DNA of 64,000 bases from positions 2,790,001 to 2,854,000 of the forward strand of contig CAXXSS010000001.1 in assembly GCA_963676865.2 (NCBI GenBank), in the 5' to 3' direction. This DNA comes from JAAYUD01 sp963676865 (lineage in GTDB: Bacteria; Bacteroidota; Bacteroidia; Bacteroidales; Bacteroidaceae). The notes under the pieces are model-generated. The model ran no database searches, was not told the DNA's origin, and worked only from the letters and a program-made list of their open reading frames with translations. The position numbers and the translations under genes are program-made. Of this stretch, positions 34,560 to 42,279 are shown piece by piece; position 1 is the stretch's first letter; each line of letters starts with the position of its first letter.

Positions 34560-35201
34560 TTATTCTTCATGGTGGTGGTGATGGCAATCTACGCCTTCAT
34601 TATTATGACCTCCTTCGTGGTCATCGTAATACAAATTTTCTTTATTGTAAATTTCTTCTTCGCTCAGATTTTCTTCTTGATCATCATCAGCATACATTAT
34701 GTAGTGAAGGGTACGCAGAACACTTAGGAGCTTAGGTCCCCATAACACTCTGAAGTTTTCTTCACATTTTGCCAACGCATCGTTCATCGTCTCGTTTAAG
34801 CCAAGTTTAAAAACAAAAACAAAGTCCTTAATATCTTGATATATATCTGCCAAATCTTCAGAGACATTCTTTTTTAAAGGTTCGTCGCTATATTCCAGTT
34901 CAGTGACAAAAGAATCTAGATAGTCATCTTTTTCGCCCATTATTCCAGCAATAGCTATGCGTTGGACTTCGTAAATGTCTTCTGTTACGTAACATTCCAA
35001 CTCGTCTACTCCTAAAGTGGTACAAGGAGGGAGTAAAGTTGCTTTGACATATAGAAGTGGTAGTATTTTGATGGCAGTATCAATGAATTTGTGACGATCG
35101 GAACCATCTATAGATTGTTCTAAAAAATGGCAATAGCCGACTGCTACAGTAACAAATTCGATAACGTTTTGGTCAAAAATAGTTGTACTCTCTTTTTTCA
35201 T
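34560..35201 (-). CDS. DUF5063-family protein with His-rich tail
   Basis: A 213-residue acidic, mostly helical protein with no signal peptide. It resembles the DUF5063 family, which has no known function, and is usually found beside this exonuclease in Bacteroidetes. The C-terminus ends in five His and two Glu residues (CHHHHHEE), preceded by EGGHNNEG, suggesting metal binding. It heads a three-gene unit (DUF5063, exonuclease, RlmI-like) and is divergent from ftsK. Confidence 0.8.
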   Translation of the reverse strand: MKKESTTIFDQNVIEFVTVAVGYCHFLEQSIDGSDRHKFIDTAIKILPLLYVKATLLPPCTTLGVDELECYVTEDIYEVQRIAIAGIMGEKDDYLDSFVTELEYSDEPLKKNVSEDLADIYQDIKDFVFVFKLGLNETMNDALAKCEENFRVLWGPKLLSVLRTLHYIMYADDDQEENLSEEEIYNKENLYYDDHEGGHNNEGVDCHHHHHEE

Positions 35202-35220
35202 TTCTCTGCGATTTGGAATG

Positions 35221-35228
35221 CAAAGTTA
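35221..35228 (-). promoter_or_regulatory. -7 promoter box of the DUF5063 unit (TAACTTTG)
   Basis: A perfect TAnnTTTG match on the minus strand, 19 nt before the start codon. Confidence 0.5.
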
Positions 35229-35269
35229 AGAAAAAGTTGCGGGTGCACCAATGAAATCCTTTTTTTTAC

Positions 35270-35277
35270 TAAATTTG
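35270..35277 (+). promoter_or_regulatory. -7 promoter box of ftsK-lolA-trxB (TAAATTTG)
   Basis: A perfect TAnnTTTG match 26 nt before the ftsK ATG. It is back to back with the DUF5063 promoter. Confidence 0.5.
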
Positions 35278-35303
35278 CAGATTGAAAAATATAAATTGAA
35301 TAG

Positions 35304-37712
35304 ATGGGAATATCTAATAATACTGTAGGGAAATATAAAGATTTGTTTAAGAGCGATACGATTTGCTTCGTTATTGGTCTTATATTCTTGCTCTTTACTA
35401 TATACTTATTTTTAGCTTTAACTTCATTCTTCTTTACCGGCGCTGCCGATCAAGGACTTATTGAAGCAATAGCAAGGGGAGATAAAGCTATTAAAGCTTC
35501 TCAATTTCAGAATTATGTGGGGGAGCAAGGAGCTGTGATTTCCAATTATCTTATAAATAATTGCTTCGGGGCCGCCTCATATCTTATTTTAATATTTCTG
35601 GGCGTCTGTAGCTTCCGTTTGATGGGCATTCGCCAATTCTGTGTTTGGCGATGGTTTATTATTTGTTCTCTTCTCACAATCTGGATCTCTGTTTTTTTAG
35701 CTTTTGTAACGATAAATGTTTCTGATTCATATGTTTATTGGGGAGGTTTGCATGGATATTATGTCAGTGCTTGGCTTACTTCTCAGGTGGGTTATCCGGG
35801 AGTGTGGCTCTTGCTGATATTTACGGCCATTTGTTTTTTGATATATGCCAGTTCTAGAACGATTATATGGATCCGTTCAATATTGTCGTTTAAGAAAATG
35901 CGTCAGTCTTCTGTTGATAAAAAGAATGTTGATGAAGGATATTTCTCTGATTCTGTTGATAAGAGAGCTCAAGAATCTCTTCATGCCACTGCCGCAACGA
36001 GTAAATTACTGAAAAATCATAAAGAAGAAGATGATATGTTTTCTGATGCGGTAGATAATAATGATAATGAAACAACGAATGATAATCAGATAACTTTAGA
36101 ATATGAAAATCCGGCACCTTCGGCAGTAGCTGCCGTATCTCCCTTGTTGGGTGAAGAAGATGTGGAAGAAGAGGAAAGTGAAAATTATCAGTCTGTAGAA
36201 AAGGAACCTTATAATCCGAAACTTGATCTTGAAAGCTATAAGTTTCCTACTGTAGATTTGATGAAGTATTATGATAGCGAACCGACTATAGATAAAGAAG
36301 AGCAGGAGGCTAATAAAAATAAAATCATTAAAACTTTAAGTAGTTTCGGTATTGGCATAAGCAGCATTCGTGCTACTGTTGGTCCAACTGTTACGCTCTA
36401 TGAAATAACTCCCCAGCAGGGTATTCGTATCTCTAAAATTCGTGGTCTTGAAAGCGATTTGGCATTGAGCCTTTCTGCTATGGGCATCCGTATTATTGCT
36501 CCGATTCCAGGGAAAGGAACTATTGGTATAGAAGTTCCGAATTCAAAACCAAAAATTGTATCAGGACAGTCTATAATAGGTAGCCCGAAGTTTCAAGATT
36601 CTACCTATGATTTACCCATTGCATTAGGAAAGACTATTACGAATGAGGTCTTTATGATTGACCTTTGCAAGATGCCCCATGTTTTAGTGGCCGGTGCCAC
36701 AGGACAGGGTAAGTCGGTTGGACTGAATACTATTATTGCTTGTTTGCTCTATAAGAAGCATCCTGCCGAATTGAAATTTGTTTTGGTAGATCCTAAAATG
36801 GTAGAGTTTAGCATTTATTCTGTTATAGAGAATCATTATCTTGCTGAACTGCCCGAAGGTGGAATGCCTATTATTACGGATGTGAAGAAGGTGGTTCAGA
36901 CCTTACAGTCGCTTTGTGTCGAGATGGACAATCGGTATACACTTCTGATGAAAGCTCATGTGCGTAATATAAAGGAATATAATGCCAAATTTATTAATCG
37001 CCGTCTGAATCCTGAAAAAGGGCATAAATTTTTGCCTTACATTGTTGTTATTATTGATGAATATGGTGATCTTATAATGACAGCCGGAAAAGATATTGAA
37101 TTGCCAATTGCTCGAATTGCTCAAAAGGCTCGCGCGGTGGGTATTCATATGATTATTGCCACTCAGCGTCCTACCACTAATATTATTACCGGTACTATCA
37201 AAGCCAACTTCCCGGCTCGTATAGCCTTTCGCGTCACAACAGCTATAGATTCGCGAACTATTCTTGATCGTACGGGAGCCAATCAATTGATAGGGCGTGG
37301 TGATATGCTTTTTTTACAGGGAGCCGATCCCGTTCGTGTTCAATGTGCATTTATTGATACTCCCGAGATTGAGCGTATTACCCAGTTCATCTCTGAGCAA
37401 CAAGGTTATCCTATTCCTTATTACTTACCTGAATATGCCGATGAAAACGGTGGACCGTCAGAATTGGGTGATGTAGATATGGACAAATTAGATCCGTTGT
37501 TCGAAAAAGCAGCGCATTTATTAGTGTCCATTCAGCAAGGCTCAACGTCTAAGATACAGCGGGAGTTCTCTATCGGTTATAATCGTGCAGGGCGAATTAT
37601 GGACCAATTGGAAAAAGCCGGTATTGTAGGCCCCAGTGAGGGGAGTAAGGCTAGGGAAGTGTTGTTTAAAGACAGCTTGATGTTAGATGAATTTTTGAAA
37701 AACTATTTATAG
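35304..37712 (+). CDS. ftsK: DNA translocase FtsK
   Basis: Couples cell division to chromosome segregation by pumping DNA at the septum. The 802-residue protein has four N-terminal membrane segments (about 12-38, 90-112, 112-138 and 152-180) and a short acidic linker (about 200-320). The motor domain has Walker A GATGQGKSVG near residue 466 and Walker B VVIIDEYGDLIMTAG. A C-terminal winged-helix gamma domain (STSKIQREFSIGYNRAGRIMDQLE) reads polar DNA motifs. The linker is short compared with E. coli FtsK. It is followed by lolA after 23 nt, a conserved pair in this phylum. Confidence 0.97.
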   Translation: MGISNNTVGKYKDLFKSDTICFVIGLIFLLFTIYLFLALTSFFFTGAADQGLIEAIARGDKAIKASQFQNYVGEQGAVISNYLINNCFGAASYLILIFLGVCSFRLMGIRQFCVWRWFIICSLLTIWISVFLAFVTINVSDSYVYWGGLHGYYVSAWLTSQVGYPGVWLLLIFTAICFLIYASSRTIIWIRSILSFKKMRQSSVDKKNVDEGYFSDSVDKRAQESLHATAATSKLLKNHKEEDDMFSDAVDNNDNETTNDNQITLEYENPAPSAVAAVSPLLGEEDVEEEESENYQSVEKEPYNPKLDLESYKFPTVDLMKYYDSEPTIDKEEQEANKNKIIKTLSSFGIGISSIRATVGPTVTLYEITPQQGIRISKIRGLESDLALSLSAMGIRIIAPIPGKGTIGIEVPNSKPKIVSGQSIIGSPKFQDSTYDLPIALGKTITNEVFMIDLCKMPHVLVAGATGQGKSVGLNTIIACLLYKKHPAELKFVLVDPKMVEFSIYSVIENHYLAELPEGGMPIITDVKKVVQTLQSLCVEMDNRYTLLMKAHVRNIKEYNAKFINRRLNPEKGHKFLPYIVVIIDEYGDLIMTAGKDIELPIARIAQKARAVGIHMIIATQRPTTNIITGTIKANFPARIAFRVTTAIDSRTILDRTGANQLIGRGDMLFLQGADPVRVQCAFIDTPEIERITQFISEQQGYPIPYYLPEYADENGGPSELGDVDMDKLDPLFEKAAHLLVSIQQGSTSKIQREFSIGYNRAGRIMDQLEKAGIVGPSEGSKAREVLFKDSLMLDEFLKNYL

Positions 37713-37735
37713 TATTTTATTTATTAAAAAAGACA

Positions 37736-38362
37736 ATGAAAAGAATTTTATTTTTAGTAGTAGCTACTTTGTTTGCATTATCAGCTTTTCCTCAAAAAGA
37801 TAGCGATGCAAAAGCTTTGCTTGATCGTACTTATAGCGCTTTTCGCAACGCTAGTGGCATTAAAGCAAAATATAGTATGTCAATTGTTAAAGGCGGCAAA
37901 AGTCTGGCGGCTTCACGGGGGGCTATTATGTTGAAAGGTACTAAATTCGTTTTGAAAACTCCGGTTAGTACAATATGGTTTGACGGTAAGACCCAGTGGA
38001 ACTATATATATAAAAATCAAGAAGTGAATATCAGTCATCCTACAACAACAGAATTGCAGAATATCAATCCTTATTACATTCTTTCTATGTACCAGAAAGG
38101 ATTCAACTATAAGTTGGGTGGATCTAAAGCTGGTGGTCAGGAAGTGATATTGACGGCACAAAATCCAAAATCGACTATCACTAATATATCAATTATTGTC
38201 ACATCTAAGAGCACTCCTAAGTCTATTACGATTATTCGTCATGATGGAAGCCATACAATATTAAATGTATCTGGCTATGAGGCTGGTGCCGATTTTAGCG
38301 ATTCGATGTTTACTTTTAATAAAAAGAAATACCCTAAAGTAGAAGTCGTAGACCTACGTTAA
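37736..38362 (+). CDS. lolA: outer-membrane lipoprotein carrier LolA-like protein
   Basis: A 208-residue periplasmic protein with a signal peptide (MKRILFLVVATLFALSAFPQ). It is a single beta-sandwich of the LolA/LolB superfamily, with the typical GAIMLKGTKFVL and FDGKTQWNY strands. LolA ferries lipoproteins from the inner to the outer membrane. Bacteroidetes members are divergent, so it is best called LolA-like. It lies between ftsK and trxB with tight spacing, so the three are cotranscribed. Confidence 0.85.
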   Translation: MKRILFLVVATLFALSAFPQKDSDAKALLDRTYSAFRNASGIKAKYSMSIVKGGKSLAASRGAIMLKGTKFVLKTPVSTIWFDGKTQWNYIYKNQEVNISHPTTTELQNINPYYILSMYQKGFNYKLGGSKAGGQEVILTAQNPKSTITNISIIVTSKSTPKSITIIRHDGSHTILNVSGYEAGADFSDSMFTFNKKKYPKVEVVDLR

Positions 38363-38363
38363 T

Positions 38364-39323
38364 ATGGATCTAAATATGGAAAAACAAGTAATTAAATGTT
38401 TGATTATCGGCTCGGGACCTGCTGGATATACATCGGCAATATATGCTGCACGTGCCAATCTTGCTCCCGTGCTTTATGAAGGCGTTCAGCCTGGTGGACA
38501 ACTGACAACAACCGGTGTCTTAGAAAATTTTCCTGGTTTCCCCGATGGGATAGATGGGCAGCAGTTTATGGATGACATGCGCAATCAAGCATCTCGTTTT
38601 GGAACGGAAGTATACAATGGAGTTGTTACATCTGTCGATTTTGGCCAAGCTCCTTATCGTGTTACTATAGATGGTGAAAAAGATTTGTTTGCTCATACTG
38701 TTATTATCTCTACAGGGGCCTCTGCAAAGTACTTGGGGCTTGAGGACGAAAAGAAATATGCCGGTATGGGTGTGAGTGCATGCGCTACTTGCGATGGATT
38801 CTTTTATCGCAAGAAAGTCGTTGCTGTTGTGGGTGGTGGTGATACCGCTTGCGAGGAAGCTTCTTATTTGGCAGGTTTAGCATCCAAAGTATATCTAGTT
38901 GTTCGTAAGCCATTTTTGCGCGCTTCACAGATTATGAAAGATCGTGTGATGAAAAATGAAAAGATAGAAGTACTCTTTGAACATAATGCAACAGGGCTTT
39001 ATGGAGAAAACGGTGTTGAGGGCGTCCATCTCGTAAAACGTAGTGGAGAGTCAGATGAATTGCACTATAATTTGCCTATTGATGGCTTCTTTCTTGCTAT
39101 TGGTCATACACCAAATTCGGATGTTTTTAAGTCTTATCTTGAAACCGATGAGGTAGGTTATATTATAACGGAACCGGATAGTCCTCAAACGAAGATTCCT
39201 GGTATATATGCAGCTGGGGACATCGCTGATCCGCATTATCGTCAAGCAGTTACGGCTGCCGCTAGTGGTTGCAAAGCTGCTATTCTGGCAGAACGTTATT
39301 TATTTGAACATAGTCTATTGTAG
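38364..39323 (+). CDS. trxB: thioredoxin-disulfide reductase
   Basis: Reduces thioredoxin with NADPH. The FAD-binding GSGPAGYTSA is at residues 16-25, the redox pair Cys140-Ala-Thr-Cys143 is in ACATCDGFF, the NADPH site is VVGGGDTACEEA, and the C-terminal FAD motif is AAGDIADPHYRQAVTAAASG. The 319-residue length is normal. The start is one base after the lolA stop; an internal ATG at codon 5 (MEKQ) is an alternative. Confidence 0.97.
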   Translation: MDLNMEKQVIKCLIIGSGPAGYTSAIYAARANLAPVLYEGVQPGGQLTTTGVLENFPGFPDGIDGQQFMDDMRNQASRFGTEVYNGVVTSVDFGQAPYRVTIDGEKDLFAHTVIISTGASAKYLGLEDEKKYAGMGVSACATCDGFFYRKKVVAVVGGGDTACEEASYLAGLASKVYLVVRKPFLRASQIMKDRVMKNEKIEVLFEHNATGLYGENGVEGVHLVKRSGESDELHYNLPIDGFFLAIGHTPNSDVFKSYLETDEVGYIITEPDSPQTKIPGIYAAGDIADPHYRQAVTAAASGCKAAILAERYLFEHSLL

Positions 39324-39356
39324 AATTATAATTAGTAGATAGTTTAAAACCATTAT

Positions 39357-39408
39357 AAAAGCATCCGTATTTGCTACACTATTGTAGTCATAGTTCGGGT
39401 GCTTTTTT
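39357..39408 (+). terminator. intrinsic terminator of ftsK-lolA-trxB
   Basis: AAAAGCATCCG (39357-39367) pairs with CGGGTGCTTTT (39396-39406), 11 pairs with one wobble, and a T-run that overlaps the stem's right arm. Confidence 0.8.
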
Positions 39409-39489
39409 ACATTTGTTCCGAGGCTTTCCTAATTTTAAATCGAATTGGAAAAAAAAGCCTTTAATTGGTTTTTAATCAGATTTTATTAT

Positions 39490-39497
39490 TATATTTG
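39490..39497 (+). promoter_or_regulatory. -7 promoter box of the Crp-family gene (TATATTTG)
   Basis: A perfect TAnnTTTG match 28 nt before the ATG; no clear -33 element. Confidence 0.55.
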
Positions 39498-39525
39498 TGC
39501 TAAATAACAGCACTTTATAACATAC

Positions 39526-40227
39526 ATGGTTAAGTTGAATATTTCGAATATTGACGTATCTGAAAGGTTGTCAGATTTATATGCTCCGCTTACTCTCGAA
39601 CAAAAAAAACTGTTAGACGAGAATTATACGTTGCAGTCCTTAAAGAAAAATGAGATGATATATTGCGAGGGAGATAATCCTGAACAACTTTATTGTTTAC
39701 TGAGTGGTAAAGTGAAGATTTATAAAGATGGAGTGGGAGGGCGAAGTCAAATAATCCGTATGATAAAGTCTTCCGGCTATTTTGGTTATCGTGCTCATTT
39801 TGCTCAAGAAAACTATGTTACTGCTGCGGCTGCTTTTGAACCCTCGGTAATGTGTTCGTTTCCAATTAGAATTATTGATCAATTGATTTTTAAAAATGCC
39901 GAATTGGGTAGCTTTTTTATTCGTCAATTGTCCATTGATCTTGGTATTGCCGATCGTCGTACTGTTAATCTTACTCAGAAACATATTCGTGGCCGTTTGG
40001 CCGAATCATTGCTTTTCCTAAAAGATAGCTATGGACTTGAAGAGGATGGATGTACATTGAGTATCTATCTTTCTCGTGAAGATTTGGCTAATCTTTCCAA
40101 TATGACGACTTCAAATGCTATACGTACTCTTTCGAACTTTTCTACAGAGCATCTGATAGCTATTGATGGCCGTAAAATTAAGCTGATAGATGAAGAACAC
40201 CTTCGTAAGATTTCTAAAATAGGATAA
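39526..40227 (+). CDS. Crp/Fnr-family transcriptional regulator
   Basis: A 233-residue protein with an N-terminal cyclic-nucleotide-binding-type beta roll (residues about 20-130; NEMIYCEGDNPEQLYCLLSG) and a C-terminal winged helix (SREDLANLSNMTTSNAIRTL). The phosphate-binding cassette has no clear canonical RxS pair (ENYVTAAAAFEPS), so cyclic-AMP binding is doubtful. There are no clustered cysteines for an iron-sulfur cluster. The effector and targets are unknown. It is a single-gene unit. Confidence 0.9.
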   Translation: MVKLNISNIDVSERLSDLYAPLTLEQKKLLDENYTLQSLKKNEMIYCEGDNPEQLYCLLSGKVKIYKDGVGGRSQIIRMIKSSGYFGYRAHFAQENYVTAAAAFEPSVMCSFPIRIIDQLIFKNAELGSFFIRQLSIDLGIADRRTVNLTQKHIRGRLAESLLFLKDSYGLEEDGCTLSIYLSREDLANLSNMTTSNAIRTLSNFSTEHLIAIDGRKIKLIDEEHLRKISKIG

Positions 40228-40320
40228 TAATCTTTGATTAGAACTTTTATCCTGAAATCAGTATTTGTATGATGTCCAAAAGAGCAATTGCTGCCCATAA
40301 GTGGTTGTTGGTATTATTAT

Positions 40321-40412
40321 AGTCAAAATGACGTATGCTCCTAAAAAGTTTTAGGTCCATATGTTTTCAAAAAAACTTAAGGACGTCACCGAAAAAACTA
40401 ACATACGACAAT
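40321..40412 (-). repeat. intergenic repeat, family R, copy 4 (inverted)
   Basis: Read on the minus strand it starts TTGTCGTATGTTAGTTTTTT like copies 3 and 5, matches them for about 60 nt through ACATATGGAC, and then diverges to CTTTTTAGGAGCATACGTCA. It lies between the convergent Crp and ompA genes. The rest of 40228-40631 holds only the hairpin listed next. Confidence 0.75.
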
Positions 40413-40557
40413 TTAGTGAGGTAAGGAGATGGACTGGCAGGTGTGTGGTTGCGAATTGTCAAACGATTAATCAGCTTCTTGCTCTGTTATATTAGACTTT
40501 TTAGTTTTTCAAAGATGGAAAGCGAAAATATAATAGAATATTTCTTTTAAACAATCG

Positions 40558-40583
40558 CCCTCGTTACAATGCAGTAACGAGGG
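40558..40583 (-). terminator. hairpin downstream of the OmpA gene
   Basis: CCCTCGTTAC pairs with GTAACGAGGG around a 6-nt loop, about 50 nt after the OmpA gene's stop. The T-run is weak on either strand. Confidence 0.55.
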
Positions 40584-40631
40584 TGATATTTTGTTTAAAG
40601 AGTCTTTTGAAATATTCTCTTAAGTTTGTGA

Positions 40632-41759
40632 TTATTCAGCAGAAGCAAGTATGACAACACGATTCCAATCGTTTGTATTTACAAATGGTTGCTCTGTATC
40701 ACCTTTAGTATCTATTGTTATCAAGTTGGGATCAACTCCATATTCTTGAAGTGCTTTCGAAACGGCTTCTGCTCGATCTTGCGACAGTTTTTTATTGCCT
40801 TGCGCAGATCCTGTACCTTTATCGGCATAGCCAGCAATCGTTATTTTCCGGCCATTAGTTTTAATGCTATTTGCAAAATAGTAAAGAGCTGCTTTTTGGT
40901 TCTCTTCTATTATTGATTTGCCTATTTTGAAGACAACCACTGCTGGAGTTATTTTAACAATAACTTGAGTTTTGGTCTGTATTTGTGGCTGTGGAGCGGG
41001 TTGGTTCTTCAATTGATTTTGTAGGTTTTCTATCTCTTGACGTTGATTATTAATGTTATCATTCAATACTGAAATGACAGATGGGTCTATTACGCTAAGA
41101 ATTTTGAAACCTCTTGCAGGAAATTTGTAGCTTATACCAGCTAAAAGATTAAACCGACCGTCATATTTTCGCCCATAAACGATACCGTTGAAGTTATCCG
41201 CATCCAAATTGACGTTGGTTTCAATGTTTAGACTCCAAGCTTCGTTTAACCTGAAATCTCCTTGTAATCCTAAACGCGGGGATAAGGTTCTGGAATGATT
41301 TGCGAGAGGACCTTTACTATCAGCATCGCGTTTGAAGCAAGATTCATAACCTAATCCCATAATTCCAATAAAGTTGAATGTACGATTTTCTTTGTACGGT
41401 CCAAAAATGTTTGTTAAATTGAAGAGTGCGTCGAAAATACCACCAATAAAATTTATGTGGTAGTAATCATTGATAGTATTTGTGATATATTTATTTCTAG
41501 CCTGGCCAACTGTAAATTGGATGCGGGCACCAACTTCAGGCGAGAAATATTTACCAACTCCGATTGTTCCGACCGGACTCAAAAGCTTCATGATATTGGC
41601 GCGATCGTTATTTTCAGAGAAATTCTCTGATACACCTCCTTGTAGCTGGATAAACCAATTGTCCCAAAAGCCATACTGTTTGATGGCTTTTTCTGCCGTT
41701 TGGGCAAATGTGGATGTAACAAATAAAAGTGCTACAACCGAAAGTAAAAATTTCTTCAT
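40632..41759 (-). CDS. OmpA-family outer membrane protein
   Basis: A 375-residue protein with a signal peptide (about 19 residues, ending TFAQ). The N-terminal part is a beta barrel of about 200 residues with alternating aromatic strands (YGFWDNWFIQLQGGVSENF). A proline/glutamine linker (NQLKNQPAPQPQIQTKTQ) leads to a C-terminal OmpA peptidoglycan-binding domain (ITIAGYADKGTGSAQGNKKL, LSQDRAEAVSKALQEYGV). It probably anchors the outer membrane to the cell wall. A complete promoter and a leader of about 90 nt precede it, as expected for an abundant protein. Confidence 0.93.
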   Translation of the reverse strand: MKKFLLSVVALLFVTSTFAQTAEKAIKQYGFWDNWFIQLQGGVSENFSENNDRANIMKLLSPVGTIGVGKYFSPEVGARIQFTVGQARNKYITNTINDYYHINFIGGIFDALFNLTNIFGPYKENRTFNFIGIMGLGYESCFKRDADSKGPLANHSRTLSPRLGLQGDFRLNEAWSLNIETNVNLDADNFNGIVYGRKYDGRFNLLAGISYKFPARGFKILSVIDPSVISVLNDNINNQRQEIENLQNQLKNQPAPQPQIQTKTQVIVKITPAVVVFKIGKSIIEENQKAALYYFANSIKTNGRKITIAGYADKGTGSAQGNKKLSQDRAEAVSKALQEYGVDPNLITIDTKGDTEQPFVNTNDWNRVVILASAE

Positions 41760-41858
41760 AATCTTTTTTTTTAAGTATACAACTCGATAAATTTGTTTTA
41801 TTATTATGGTATCGGTCAGTGTTTGTATAATAGTAGTTGTAGCTAGTATTTAATTGTA

Positions 41859-41889
41859 CAAATATAAAGTATAATTTTTGAATTCCAAA
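41859..41889 (-). promoter_or_regulatory. OmpA promoter (TTTG-N19-TATATTTG)
   Basis: On the minus strand, TTTG (41886-41889) and TATATTTG (41859-41866) are 19 nt apart. The leader is about 93 nt. Confidence 0.75.
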
Positions 41890-42036
41890 AAAAAAGTGAA
41901 GAAAGTTAATATGTATCATAGATTCTTCTCTTTATTTCATTTAGTATATCGAGTAGTTGATATGTTGGCAAATTGTTATTCAATCATACCTAATAGTAGT
42001 AATTGGTTTGTAATATTGAAAAAATCCTTCTTTTTG

Positions 42037-42068
42037 TTTGGATGATAATAATAAATGGTTTACCTTTG
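42037..42068 (+). promoter_or_regulatory. ilv operon promoter (TTTG-N20-TACCTTTG)
   Basis: TTTG at 42037-42040 and TACCTTTG at 42061-42068, with a 20-nt spacer. The expected transcript start is near 42074, 13 nt before the leader-peptide start codon and about 205 nt before ilvD. Nothing else recognisable lies in 41890-42036. Confidence 0.8.
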
Positions 42069-42086
42069 CCTCGTAAAAATAAAAAG

Positions 42087-42176
42087 ATGACATTAAGTTT
42101 TGTATATATGATCAATCTGGCAGTCCTGCTGCACATTATTATTATTCGCGTCGTGGTGAAAACAACTATGAGGTGA
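42087..42176 (+). CDS. ilvL: ilv operon leader peptide
   Basis: A 29-codon frame begins at ATG 42087 and contains the run LAVLLHIIIIRVVVK, encoded by ctg gca gtc ctg ctg cac att att att att cgc gtc gtg gtg aaa. It carries four consecutive Ile and three consecutive Val codons plus three Leu codons, the three products of the pathway, and then a TGA stop at 42174. It starts 13 nt after the predicted transcript start and is followed by an antiterminator and terminator. The match to classic attenuation leaders such as E. coli IlvL is strong, although the sequence is unrelated. Confidence 0.88.
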   Translation: MTLSFVYMINLAVLLHIIIIRVVVKTTMR

Positions 42177-42253
42177 GATAGGTCGTGTATATATACTAAA
42201 GATAAAATAAGTTTAAAATAAAAGCCTTTCTCACATGTGAGAAAGGCTTTTTT
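42173..42253 (+). promoter_or_regulatory. ilv attenuator (antiterminator plus terminator)
   Basis: The terminator is AAAGCCTTTCTCA (42221-42233) paired with TGAGAAAGGCTTT (42238-42250) around CATG, with six or more Ts at the end. An earlier segment, GTGAGATAGG (42173-42182), pairs with CCTTTCTCAC (42225-42234) at nine of ten positions and so competes with the terminator. This segment spans the leader's stop codon. A ribosome that finishes the leader would cover it and allow termination; one stalled on scarce Ile, Val or Leu codons would leave it free and prevent termination. Confidence 0.85.
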
Positions 42254-42279
42254 AGTAATAATATAAATCTAAAATAAAG

